Shown piece after piece: positions 37,275 through 48,655 of a stretch of DNA of 64,000 nucleotides (within the stretch, counting starts at the first letter, position 1; every line of letters begins with the position of its first letter). The stretch comes from Halictus rubicundus (lineage: Eukaryota > Arthropoda > Insecta > Hymenoptera > Halictidae). The notes beneath the pieces were generated by a model. That model saw only the letters and a list, made by a program, of their open reading frames with translations. It ran no database searches and was not told the origin of the DNA. Where the stretch lies: positions 5,003,001-5,067,000 of the forward strand of contig NC_135149.1 of the NCBI RefSeq assembly GCF_050948215.1, read 5' to 3'. The position numbers and the translations under genes are program-made.

Positions 37275-37601
37275 GAAACAGTGTTCTCCAGTCAAGAAAA
37301 GTAGTTCTCCAGACAAGAAAAAAAAAAGAAAAAATATATATATCTTTAAATAATTCAAACATCCAATACATGTGCAATTACATAGCAGTGTTATTTAAAA
37401 CAAAGAAAAAACATTTTCTTAAATAGACCAGTAAATATTTTTTGAAAAGCTTGACCAAGCTGTGCTCTTTTAACCCTTTTGATACCCTGTGGAAGTTTGA
37501 CACATCAAAACACCATCACTAGACGAAACATTGAAGTGGAACAGAACAGGGTTTTAGAAACATGGTGGTCAGTATGTTTTTTCAGATGTGTGCTTAATGA
37601 T

Positions 37602-37796
37602 TAGACTGCCGATTTTATACATTTGTGACAAAAACGACCTGGTGCAATTTAAGACAGTAGAAACATTAAAAGAATTTAAGAATGCAAATCATGTTGTCTT
37701 GAGTTTGTTAAGATTATTAAAGAAGAAAATGAAGATCTGTATGGCTATTGTTTCTTGTAATTAATGCCAACCATTTTTATTTTGCATAAAGATATA
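37602..37796. mobile_element. Family B MITE, inverted orientation, right end eroded
   Basis: It begins TAGACTGCCGATTTTATACA and ends in a block TTTTGCATAAAGATATAG, where the expected terminal CCGCAGTCTA has been lost. The internal order is inverted relative to 17311-17498. Confidence 0.6.
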
Positions 37797-38069
37797 GTTA
37801 TTACTGGGGGTAGTATTTGAATTGTATCATTTAATTATATTCTAAGTCAAACAGAAAGGGCTTAGTTGGAGTAGTGGATAATTTTATGCCGTATGTTAAA
37901 CCCAGTTTCCTCTTTCTAAAGTCTAGGGATTCTTCGTCAGATTCTGCTAAGAGACTTAAAACAGTACATATACGAAAGGCATCTAAGGCAAGTTTTATAC
38001 AATTTGTTGTCATGAATTTCTTAAAAGGTCTCAAATGATAGAAAAGATCCAAACATAGAAACAAATATA

Positions 38070-38198
38070 GGCTAAACTTCACTTATCGGACCCAGAAATT
38101 TTTAATTTTTTTGTGTGTCATCCTGCAGATTTTGACGATAAAATAACAAAAATCCAAGTTTTAATTTTAGGAATTCACTGGTACAAAAGTTATGCGTG
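38070..38198. repeat. Family A element, left arm only
   Basis: GGCTAAACTTCACTTATCGG is followed by AAAAATCCAAGTTTTAAT and AGTTATGCGTGTTTAAAC, as in the left arm of the copy at 58973-59278. The right arm is missing. Confidence 0.6.
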
Positions 38199-38596
38199 TT
38201 TAAACAGCATAACAGTAATTATAATTATAATTATTTAAGTAACAGTAACAGTAATTATAATTAATTATAGTAATAGTGTTGTCTGATGATGGGGTTGTGA
38301 AGCGAAAACACGTTGTAGCAAAGGGGTTAAATTGAACCATTTTATAAAGTAAAAATTGTTCTATCTTTTTCCTTATACTTTGGTACAGCCAAATCTCGAC
38401 TGACCGTGGATAAAAGTATACAAAATAAAGGGCATTCGTGAAAGGCAAATCCCTATATTGTGAACAGAAACCTGACACGTCAACAATTGTGTACGAACTA
38501 TCTCAATAAATTAGTTAAGTGCCGGGTAATTTTCATTGCCTGTTATACATAGAAGGCTGTGCAATCAACACGTTTAAAGACTGTGTTCTAATTAAA

Positions 38597-38738
38597 ATGT
38601 TCAAAATGAAATACTCGCGAGCCCGAAGTGCGTTGATGAAGTACAACAATGTGCTGCAAGTGCGTAATATTCCATCAAGACTATTTGCCACTGATGTTCA
38701 GTACAAACCCATCAGAAGCGTTCTCGTTGCAAATCGAG
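38597..38738 (+). CDS. PC: Pyruvate carboxylase, coding exon 1 (mitochondrial targeting region)
   Basis: Pyruvate carboxylase makes oxaloacetate from pyruvate and bicarbonate with ATP and biotin, in the mitochondrial matrix. This exon encodes 47 residues plus one base. The sequence MFKMKYSRARSALMKYNNVL is basic and short of acids, and with RLFAT it fits a mitochondrial presequence. KPIRSVLVANRG then begins the biotin carboxylase domain. I chose the ATG at 38597. The frame is open for 26 codons upstream without another ATG, and a second ATG lies three codons downstream. The donor is GAG|GTAAGT at 38739, phase 1. The next coding exon is almost 20 kb away. Confidence 0.9.
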
Positions 38739-38936
38739 GTAAGTTTTATTTTTCATTTTCTATTTTATAAATTTCGGAAAAAATTTACGATGTAGCATCG
38801 TTTTAAATTATAATATAAAGAAACGAGTTAGAGGTATTTTTAAATTCTAAACGAAACCAGTGACCCAATTTAATTTTGCTGAACAAGTGTACGTACGATG
38901 TAAACATGTTGTTATGGTTCACAGTTTAATCAGACC

Positions 38937-39435
38937 TAGATGCGGATCTTTATGCAAAATCAAAATTTCCTAGATAAATTGCAACAAACAGGTTTTAAAT
39001 TTAAGGTTTAAGTTTTAAGGTTTGTTTTTATGCAGTTCTGTAGATTTTGACGAAAAAGAGATCAGTAGTCCAAAAGTTATGCGCGTGTAAAAATGTGCGA
39101 TTTTCAACGGTTTCCACCGGGAAGGGCGCCGCCATATTGGTATGACCTCGGGCATTTTCCACTGAGCGGACCCACGAGAAGATTGGTCGGGGTTAGGTTT
39201 GTGGGGGGGGGGCTGCTGTCAGGGCCGGCCCAACTACGCTTGCAGATCTACGTTATCGACATCATCATGTGCTTGTGCTGCCATCTAGCGGCTCCGCTCG
39301 TTAGAGTACACATACCAACATGGCGGCGCCCGTACCTGTCAAAAACGTTTCCAGTCACTCAACTTTAAACATCCAACCAGTGAGTTCCTAGATTAAAACT
39401 TGGACTTTCGGCATTTTTTCGCCAAAATATATAAA
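38937..39435. repeat. Family B end fragment followed by a long family A palindrome
   Basis: TAGATGCGGATCTTTATGCA at about 38937 is a family B left end. From about 38996 family A blocks follow (TGTAGATTTTGACG, AAAAGTTATGCGCGTGT). After a GC-richer centre with a poly-G tract (39202-39211) they return inverted (CCTAGATTAAAACTTGGA, ATATAAAGCTTAACC, to 39435). The centre has GGCGCCGCCATATTGGTATG, inverted at about 39310 as ATACCAACATGGCGGCGCC. Confidence 0.6.
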
Positions 39436-39444
39436 GCTTAACCA

Positions 39445-40153
39445 TTATATTTTACAATAAAGTTCTATCGTTTTGAGAAATGCAAGAACAATATTCTTTT
39501 GGCTATTTAGACAATCACTGACAATGAGATTGGTTGGAATGTCAAACGTTAGTCGTTGTGTCCGAAGCGCTAGACAGTCAAGAAGAATATGTTCTATGGA
39601 TAGAATTGTATCGCAAGAGTTACACAAAATTGGAGGATTTTTTGTAATTTTATAAAGGTGTTTAACATTTAAGTGGCAAATTGTAATTGTAAGTCATGGA
39701 GTAACAATTTGGTCTCTCCTATGTATTAAAATCAATGAAATTGATTAATTAAATCAATGAAAAGTCGGATTATTTTAAGGTGATGTTTCTATAGCTTCAT
39801 TAGTTCCTAAGTGAGCGTCCTCGTTACCAATAATATCTTTATTCTTTTTATATAGATGTAATCGAAATTAAATTAAATATGTTTTGGATTATCGGTGTTC
39901 CGTAATCATGATTTTCCGAACACGAAATTACACTTTTGGAGTCTGGGAAGATTATATATTTTGGATTGCTAGAATTGATGATTAATCTGAAGACCAACTG
40001 GATAACAAACGTTTCGCTATAGAAAATTGAACAAGAATCATAGAGTTTGTATAATATACGGTCGTCAGGATGAATAATTACACAGCCCGTTTCTTCAGTG
40101 AATTTGGAACCATCAGTGAAAATTTTAGAGGTTTCAGAGAACAGAGTTTTCAA
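39445..40153 (-). pseudogene. Non-LTR retrotransposon fragment: RNase H domain and C-terminal zinc knuckle
   Basis: On the minus strand, KIFTDGSKFTEETGCVII opens an RNase H fold. FYSETFVIQLVF and YIIFPDSKSVISC supply the next acidic motifs, and IIGNEDAHLGTNEAI the last. The tail MCNSCDTILSIEHILLDC is the Cys/His motif found after RNase H in I- and Jockey-related elements. The two open parts (39848-40153 and 39445-39627) are joined by a stretch with stops. Reverse transcriptase is not visible. It lies in intron 1, antisense to the host gene. Confidence 0.75.
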
Positions 40154-40248
40154 AATATGGTGGTCAGTGTGTTTTCTAAGATGTGTGCGAAATAATAAAT
40201 CAATTTTAGGAAGTTGTGTTAGTCAGGGACGTCCAGTTAACAGAGATA

Positions 40249-40844
40249 CAGTTTCCTTTCGATATAAGACGATGGCTGGGAGGGGCTTCGGACGTATTGC
40301 GGATTCTCACTTGAATTGTGATTTCCCCTTCCTTTAAACTATGAAAATAATAATTTAAGTCATTACGCTCATTTTAATTAAAATGTTGCTCGTCAGAAAA
40401 ATTAGTTTTTCTACATTTGTTGTGCGAGTGAGTTTGTTATCCTGAAAAGTCTAATCTAATATTTGTGACAGTTAATTATTAGCGTCACATAAAACTAATT
40501 TATGGCTTTTAAATGGTACGAATTTTTTATTATTCAATAAACTGTTTTGGGATTCATTTTTACATCAACTTCTATTATCTGATATATGATAATGTGATAT
40601 CGGTTCAGAATTCAATGTTTGCTTCAAGATGGCAAAATTTTCTTACGGAATTGTTTTTCGATGACCACAATGAAATTTGGGCAATCTTTTAAACAATTAA
40701 AGGCAACGCAACATACCATTTTATGACCTGTCGGTCCCATAAAGTCTCAGCCTACTCAAGAATAATACCATGCCGAATAGATACCCTCATCCGTAATACG
40801 TCGAAAGCCGTTTCGAGCCATCGTCTTATATCGAAAGAAAACTG
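40249..40844. mobile_element. Family C MITE, TA-flanked
   Basis: The ends CAGTTTCCTTTCGATATAAG and CTTATATCGAAAGAAAACTG are inverted, with TA at 40247-40248 and 40845-40846. Next in, GACGATGGCT matches AGCCATCGTC, and GGACGTATTGCGGAT matches ATCCGTAATACGTC. No open frame of note. Confidence 0.7.
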
Positions 40845-40849
40845 TATTA

Positions 40850-41910
40850 CGAATCTATGACACAATAAGAAACACGAAGAGCTGTTTTTTAAAACTACGA
40901 AGTTGTTATCATTAGCAAATTATCGTGTTCAAGTTAGAGCGATGCTATTATATTTTCACAACAATAGAGCTGCCGCATAGTCATAAATCTAACGTCAAGA
41001 GATAGTGTGAGTAATTGCGGACATGTGATCCTTTTCACTGTATATTATATAACGAGCATCATTATCAAAAGCAGACAGCAATAAAACAAAAATTCCATCG
41101 GTTCGTGTTATCTCGCGTCTCTCACTCCATCAAGTTAGTCTCTTCCAGATTTACGTCTTTTATGCATGAATGTATTCTGTAAAATGGAACCAAAGGTTTG
41201 CGAGGTAAATGTCATAATTGTGACGTTACTTGTAGAATACTTGGTACCAACAAGATGTTGATTCAATTAAAAAGAATTATAATTTTAATCAATTCGACAA
41301 TGCAAGTTTAAAATATAGCAATACACTTATGCTATGTTCAAAGTGTTAAGTTAACCTCTTAACTTAAAGAAATTCGGGTACTAAATTCGTGGTACTAAGA
41401 ACGGACCAAACGTAAACAACGCGAGCCTAACTCATGGCACTTCGATCGGACCAAACGTAAACATTTCGTACAAGTTTGGGAACACGGCTGGACAGCTAAA
41501 TGATTCGACGCGTGACCGACCTTGTTGTTCATTGTGGACCGCGCCGTCGAGACTTAGCTCATAGGACAAGGGGTTAAGTTTAAAGTCTGCACCAAAAAGA
41601 GTATTTATTATATTATATTGGTTTATTCTTAGCGAGCATTTCCTGATGCTGTTAGCAGCTCCATCAACTTTTACGGCGAAACTCTTAAGAATTAAAAATG
41701 TTGTTTTGATAAAAGAAAAAGGTGGAAATTTTTGTGAATTTATTTTCTTCCACTTCTTTTATTGGCTTTACTTTTTCGAATATAGATCAAAATATTATTA
41801 TTTTTATCTACACAATAACTTGAGGATTACACACGGGTGGGAACAGTCTTTTCTCAAAGTCATTTTTTTCAAGAGATTTTAAGATTATCGGTATTTTTTT
41901 ATTGGAACTT
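40850..41910. other. Intron 1 sequence, nothing recognised
   Basis: A duplicated GGACCAAACGTAAACA-type phrase occurs at 41403 and 41449. Otherwise AT-rich. Confidence 0.4.
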
Positions 41911-41914
41911 TATA

Positions 41915-42250
41915 CAGGGTGTCACATGTAACAGTTTTCACGATTTTTTAAGTACTTGCGATAATCTGACAAAAAATATTTTCAACAAAAGTTAATCACC
42001 ATTTTTTAGGCATTTTCGATAGTGCAATTAAAAAATGTTTTAGACAAAAGTTTGTCAGTACTTAACGAGCTACATGTTAGCATATTCTTAAATCTAAAAA
42101 AATGCTTTTTACGTAAAAAAGTAAAGGTCACCTTGACTTTTTTAAATGGCACCACATGTTTTGGACATCATAGAATTGTTGCTGACGTCGAGACGAATTT
42201 AACAGTGTATTATACTATGACCTTGAAATGACCTCAAACTCGAAAATTTT
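41915..42250. repeat. One-ended CAGGGTG-type transposon remnant
   Basis: CAGGGTGTCACATGTAACAG follows TA. The partner end was not found. The distance and order suggest it is the left end of the deleted transposon whose transposase C-terminus is at 42338-42490. Confidence 0.5.
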
Positions 42251-42269
42251 GTGCAAACGTAACATTTAT

Positions 42270-42520
42270 AAAAAATTATTTCTTACAAAACAAAGCAAAT
42301 TACATTAGATGTTCAAATTGTGATCCACCTTCTACGACCACCTTATCTTTGGGGATATCTGCAATCCGTAGTATACGACACAAAAGTCAATAATGTTCAA
42401 GAACTTCGGAATCGCATAACAACTGCATGTAATAACATAAACCGAGACGCCCTAATTATGGCGAGAACGAAAAGTCTAATACAAATGTAATTTGCTTTGT
42501 TTTGTAAGAAATAATTTTTT
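42270..42520. repeat. 36-bp inverted repeats bracketing a transposase remnant
   Basis: ATTATTTCTTACAAAACAAA and GCAAATTACATT (42270-42306) are matched inversely at 42485-42520 (AATGTAATTTGC and TTTGTTTTGTAAGAAATAAT). The right copy contains the transposase stop codon. Confidence 0.75.
42338..42490 (+). pseudogene. Mariner/Tc1-type transposase, C-terminal fragment
   Basis: The plus strand reads PPYLWGYLQSVVYDTKVNNV, then QELRNRITTACNNI and MARTKSLIQM before TAA at 42488. LWGYL and the RNRI-ACNNI helix are the usual tail of the long-spacer mariner transposases. The tail is related in layout to that of 18931-19992 but is not the same protein. The catalytic residues lie in the deleted part. Confidence 0.75.
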
Positions 42521-42524
42521 GACA

Positions 42525-44256
42525 TTTAAATATATTTAAATAATGTTTTTGTAATGAACAATGTAATACATCATTCAATGACAGCAGACCTAGGCATATT
42601 TTATTTTTAACGCAAATAAGAGATAACTATTTGAAACAATTTATTTTGCACCGTTATTTTCAATACTGTTAATTGAGAATAAAGACAATATTGAATTAAT
42701 TTAAACAATAGCAATCTCAAAAAGTATATTATTTCGATATTTCTTTATTTCGAGAATGTCAAAAGAAATAATTCTCAAAATAATATGCAACTAAGGGTGT
42801 CAGTGTAAACTGGACTCTAACTTGATAATCCAGTTAGCTGATATAATTTTGAAGAACAATTTCGCAATTCTCTGAAATAATTATTTCAAATAATTATAAA
42901 ATCAAATAATATGTTCTTTGAAATAATATTTTAAATAATCTTATTTCAGAAGTGCCCAGGTCTGAATGATAGGGATAAGACGATTGCTGCTGCAACTACA
43001 AACGCTGTAAAATTATACACTTAATTACGTAATGTACGATTAATTGTGTAATGTACTTACTTATTCAATGTAAACAGTATTGTTACCCAACGTAAGCAAT
43101 TAAGGTGAATCATATGTTTTTCATTGGATCAAGCAAGATCTTGTTGTGTCAATAAATCTTTTGGGTTTAATCTTATGTGAATGTTCGATTTGAAGTATCG
43201 TCGCATTATTTGGAACAAGGTCATGCGATTAATCAAACTGCGTTTCTTCTACTTTGGAATGAGGCAGTCTCCCAAGCACTCCGCGTAATTACGCTGTACT
43301 TTTTAGTATAAGCTACACGCTCGTATGCGTTGTGATCTATTTAGCTGCAGATGTATTTGTTATTGTTTTTTCTTGTGTGAAACACTAAACAATCGGATTA
43401 GTTATAAATACGTAAACATGTTTTATATTATTTCCAGCAGTTTTCGTATATGACTTGGAAAAAGAATTTCACTAATTATTTATTTTTAGAGTACCTTATT
43501 TGTTTAGGAATCAATTGTATAAAGTATATTGTTAGATTTTAAATTGCTGTATTACTCGGACATTGCAATCTGTCTTAATCAAAAATGTGCAATGTGAAAT
43601 TCTATACATTATCAAAAACGAAACAGCTGTATTACCACTGTTGTTATTAAGAATTTGAGTTTTGTAAGACAGAATCTGTTAGTTTAAAATTAGCTGTCTC
43701 GAAGGCTGATGATGCGACTTATTTTTTATTAATTTTCCATACAAAACTGTTATAAGCTAAAAATATAAAAAGAGTTAAATGGCCTTATATACAAGGCCAA
43801 GAATCAGAGAACACAATATATATGTACATATACATATATACAATATGTATGTATATATATTCCCATTTTTATCTCTATACTGAATAATCTGATTTGATCT
43901 GTTTAAACATATTCTCCATCAGACAGTTAAATGGCATTTATGAAGTTAAATTTTTATCCAATTATTGAAATTATAAAGACATTTTTGAGGGGAATTATTT
44001 AGTAAATTTATTGATTTGAATTGATCGAACGAATTTGTACAGTATGATAATACATAGATATACATGTTCACTTAAAAATTATTTAATAAAATTAAATGTT
44101 ATTTTTGTTGACCCACCTTTGACTTTAAGTGTAACAGCTAACGTGCTACGTTTAATGTAAATGCTATTACATGCGTTTATTAATTACATGTTTAAAATCT
44201 ATTTTGTCACACTGTTCGATTGTTAACTGTATTTGCTATATTTTAACCCTTATATT
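42525..44256. other. Intron 1 sequence, AT-rich
   Basis: No gene. A TA/TG-rich microsatellite-like stretch is at about 43815-43860. Confidence 0.4.
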
Positions 44257-44260
44257 TTAA

Positions 44261-44498
44261 CCCTTAGCACTCGAATGGCGACTATAAGGCGTCACTAAAA
44301 ATTGCTATATCAGTATTCAAAATATTTTTTACGTTATGAAATTTTTTTGTATTTAATGTTACTAAACATTTCAGTATTGTACGAGTAAATTCCACCAGTT
44401 TCGTATGTGTAACACAAACACAAATATATAGAAGGGAAATATTTTAGGTCGGAAGAAATATTTCGTTTTGGAGTTGAAATAGTTTCGAGTGCAAAGGG
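44261..44498. mobile_element. TTAA-flanked piggyBac-like MITE
   Basis: CCCTTAGCACTCGAA follows TTAA (44257-44260) and TTCGAGTGCAAAGGG precedes TTAA (44499-44502). The 15-bp ends pair with one bulge. The 238-bp element has no coding capacity. Confidence 0.8.
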
Positions 44499-44502
44499 TT
44501 AA

Positions 44503-45600
44503 ATCACTATGTTCTGAAAACCTATAAATCTGGTAACAACACTTGTTATACTCAGATTTAATTTCAAAATAATGAAATATTCATCCATAATGTTACCAAT
44601 AATAGTTTCCTTCTCTACAATAGGTGGTTCCAATACTGTTCCAATGTGTAATAATTAGATTTATTAAACATTTATGATAAAAATGAGTAGAAGAAATTTA
44701 AAACAGTAGAAAGATTATCAGAATGTATGATATCGTTATATCATTTTCAACATCCTACAATTATTAAGAAAAAACAGATATTTCTATTTGGCTCCTGTAT
44801 CGAGAGACTTTGATTTTCGGATCTTCAATGCCAAGACCTGATATCGTCTCGGACTCGTTTCCTTTTCCTTCACACCCTTGGTTCGAAAGGATGAGTCGTC
44901 ATCTTCTTCCCGGAAGTAACTAAATTTTCGAGAATCTTTTACAGAGAGGCACTCAGGCACTCCCTACGACACTCCCAGATATTTTAGAGTTAAAACAAGG
45001 GAAAGGTAAATAGAGAGGGGAACGCTTATAGCGGACTAAATGCATACAATAGATCCAGAAAGTATTATTTATTGTATTTAATTTCAAATGTACGGTCAAG
45101 AGATGGACTTGGCTTACACACCATATGTTAAGTCACACATCCATCTATACTATATTCCAGGCCTGCTTTACGACTCCCACTACCAGTGTACAGGTTCACC
45201 CACCACTGGCCATTTCATATTACCCTAACCTGCTTTTATCTCTCCTGGAGACAACCTCCTATATAGATTTCTAGCCCCCCGCCCCTTCTCCCACGCTCCA
45301 TAGAAGCATGGTGGGGCATCTCAAAAGTGGGAAACGCACTCGCATGCGGCCAGTGTAGCCAGATCAAGACTTGTATCCCCACTTTGACTTCCCCTTCTTC
45401 CCCTTCTTCTACCCCCCAGGTAGGGTCGGTGTCACAATGTCACCTAATTAATCCGGTACTGGCAGAGAGAGGGTAACTTTTCCCCTGAATTCGTGCTCCC
45501 CCCGCCCCCTCCCCACACATCAGGCGACACTGCATGTGGCTCGCGAGCCAACAGTTTCCCAGGTCTATCCGGTAGTATCTTTTCTGCACTTGTACTTATT
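44503..45600. repeat. Intron 1 sequence with a GC-richer dispersed repeat
   Basis: From about 45330 to 45510 it carries AGCCAGATCAAGACTTGTAT, CCGGTACTGGCAGAGAGAGG and GAATTCGTGCTCC, inverted relative to the repeat at 18040-18300. Pyrimidine-rich blocks lie at 45240-45420. No gene. Confidence 0.5.
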
Positions 45601-48100
45601 CTTTTTACACTTGTGCAGTCTTCTATCAAATAGATCCAAAAAGTATTCGAACACTAAATTGTCGACATTTGAACTGTGATCGTTTCGATAAAACAAATAG
45701 TATAACAATATACCTGGAATCATTTTAAAACCTAAACCCTCTACTTTTGTCATCCATCGTTCATTTTGATCTAAGTAAGATACTTTTACATGATACAGCG
45801 ACTGGCAAACCGAAGATACCTTTTTGATCGAAAATGTTACTAATTGAAACATTTATGAACACGTTAAGAAATTTTTTCTCGTGACTGAATTCACCATAGA
45901 TTTGAAGATTGATGCTCCCTCTTTACAAAGATCTTGAAGCTTCAGGTACAGGCAGTTGTACCAACATTTTTTTTTCGTGAGAGAATGATTTTCGCATACC
46001 CCGGCTCCCTAGGGGAAGCGACGCCCACCTAAGCTAAAGGGGAGGTGGCTAGATCGCGCGAGTACTCAACAGGGCACCTCCCAGCTAACATCCCATTGCC
46101 CATCCCTCCCATTGCCTACTCAGTCAGTTGTACCAACCTTGAGATATCATTAAGACAAAAATTATGTCTTACAATTAGAGACAAGAAGCATTCAATTTGG
46201 GGTGGAATACTACATTTGGTAGGATACAAATTCTACATATGAAAGTAATCGAAAAAGTTCCTGTAAACATATGCCCTACTTGTCTTTGTTTTCGAGTTAT
46301 AGTGAGTTTTTCGTTGGAATAATTTTATAGAAGATCTTCCTCCCTTTAATAATTTTAATCGTTTGAAAATAATTCATGACATGCTTGAATTCCTTCAATT
46401 CCCCACTATTTAATATTCTATTTATTCAATTTTATTATGAATGCATAAAACCTGCAGTCTAGTTATTACAGTTCTCTATATTTGACCATCGGAGTTTATA
46501 CATGTACAGCTGCGCTCTGATTGGTCCATGTCTTTCATTAATAACTTCTGAACAAAGCCGCAGAAAAAATTTTCACAACGGAAAAGTATATTTCAAATGA
46601 TCTGAAGAACCACCCCTTTGAACGAAGTACAACATTTTTGGGACGCCCTGTATACATAATATTGTAATACTATATCGTACAATTGATAAAAAAATAAAAA
46701 ATTAGTAGGTTATAGCCTAGACGTACAGTGTGTATATAAATAGTCTGCGGATTGCATACAACGACTCATATGGCTCTTTACCATTTTAGCCTCTTATCTG
46801 TTAGTTGGATTTTGAATTAAGAGTTTTCCGAGATAAGATAACAACAGCCAAATCAATATTTTATTTCATACGATAGACAGTATAGTGCAACTAAGTGCTT
46901 AGAAGCCTGTCATTTCAACACTATTATAGAGACAAATACTTTATAAATAAATGTTAAATGGTGCAAGTATGATACTTTTTAATTAGGTTGTCGTGGACTT
47001 GGGCCTCATAAGAATCAAGTTATTCTAATGTAATATTTTAAACAACAAATTATTCAGAAGTAATTTTCAAAAAATAACAGTTCATTTCATTCAGTTTATT
47101 TAGTCTAGTAAAACAACTTTGCGAATATGAGTTTGCAAACTGAAAACGATGACGACTTTGATATTTTCAATTCCAAGATCTCATTTGCCACAATCAAAAA
47201 TACTTAAATTGTTTTAATTCAAACGTGTATGTATCAAAAATACTTGAATTGTTTAAATTCATATGTGAATATATTGTCATATAAATCGTAGTCATAATTG
47301 TCCTATATGTACGTACGCATGTATTGGTTATATTATTGGTTCCGAAATTGATCACTACTCAATGATATCTGTAACACTGAATTACAGTCACGGTAAGATA
47401 GGATTTCCTGTGTTGATAAACATCAGTATTTGTTGAGGAAGTATGTAGTTGCTGTATTTGTATGTATCACTGATATTAAATATCTACCTTGAAATTATGC
47501 GAAGAATGTTTCTGATAAAGAGTTCAAAATCTCATGATGACTGTTGTATTTTGGAACCAATAATAATACACTTTTATTTAGATGATTACACATCTTTTCG
47601 AACTTTGTTCTACAAAGTTCTTTTTAGCTTCGGTCAGGAACAATTCACCCAACACGTTCACTACATAAGAAAGAAAACTTTAAGCTAAGCACCTTCTCAT
47701 GTATTTAAATAAATTCTTATTAAAATTTTGAAATATACAATTGAATAAATTGTTTTGTTTCATTTTTTATTTAAATTGAGAAGTTCGCATGTTTCGATAT
47801 GATGCGTGTATTTAATATACAATCGGGGACGATATTAAGTGGACACTCTTAAAAACCGCATACCTTTTTTAAAATTGGACCAAATGACTTGAATTTTTTT
47901 TAGACGTTAGACCGACTAGTTCGCTAGACAATGAGTAAACAAAAATTTCTCTAGATTGCATTTGGTTGGAATGATACAAAAATTAAAAAATTTGATTTTT
48001 CAACTTTTTTATCTGATTGTGAGCCTGAATCTCATTGTGAAACACGCGAATTGTTTTCGTGTTCTCGGCGACCTAACCGCCGATTTCTCTTAACGGCTTC
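45601..48100. other. Intron 1 sequence with MITE ends
   Basis: A family B right end (TGCATAAAACCTGCAGTCTA) lies at about 46435-46465, and a CAGGGTG-type end (TTTTTGGGACGCCCTG, ends 46650, before TA) is preceded by its usual interior from about 46480. A short GC-rich block with GGGGAGGTGG pairing to CCCACCT is at about 46020-46055. No gene. Confidence 0.4.
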
Positions 48101-48105
48101 GTCCC

Positions 48106-48655
48106 CTACATATGGTTTATAATTTTCCTGAGTGTGCTGTCTTGATTTGCTACTTTGGTGCTCAGTTTTGGCTGTTTTGGACAGCCTTTGTATGATGCAG
48201 GTTGTCATGTTGTTTTGCCATTGACACAGAAAGGTTTTGTTCTTGATGTTTTTCCTAGGTTAGCTGTCAGTTTGTATTCCCCAGAAGCGTAGTCATCATT
48301 GCACTTCACACAGCGATAAACTAAATTGCAGTTTACTGCTGTGTGGTTGAATACCTGGCAATGCATACACTGCATTATTCCTTTCTCTTTAATTTTTCCC
48401 ATTTGATTCAGTGATGCAAAATGTATTTGATATTTTTCAATTCTGTGAGGTCACTATCAGTCTTAATTTGTACCAGGAACATTGGCAATATGCGATTTTC
48501 CCTTTGTGCTTTTGCAGTTGTGAATGTACTCTCTTTAACCCATTTGATTTTGCTCTCACTGATTGTCCTGAGTCCCTTTAGAGTTTTTAAATCTTCAAAT
48601 GATGGAGGTAGTCCTTTCAGTAAGAAGTTTTGGCGTTTTAACCATTTTTTGGGGG
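48106..48655 (-). pseudogene. Jockey-like non-LTR gag (ORF1), zinc-knuckle part
   Basis: On the minus strand FLLKGLPPSFEDLKTLKGL is followed by FLVQIKTDSDLTELKNIKYI, the domain that precedes the zinc fingers in Jockey-type gags. A stop and a frame change come next at about 48405. Then CMHCQVFNHTAVNC and CVKC form CCHC-type fingers, ending CVNGKTT, a stop, and ASYKGCPKQPKLSTK. The frame closes at 48106. The N-terminus is cut at about 48655, where the GC-rich R1 sequence begins, so the first part was lost or displaced. Confidence 0.8.

Noticed and set aside
37151..37426. Exon-like stretch after a TTTGTTTCAG acceptor upstream of pyruvate carboxylase
   Set aside because: The frame holds a 17-C homopolymer and ends in AT-rich sequence. 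It has no recognisable product. A non-coding 5' exon cannot be excluded without transcripts.
37475..38326. Possible 850-bp TTAA-flanked element (CCCTTTTGATAC ... GTAGCAAAGGGG)
   Set aside because: The match between ends is short and imperfect, the interior holds unrelated repeats, and TTAACCC motifs are common by chance in this AT-rich DNA.
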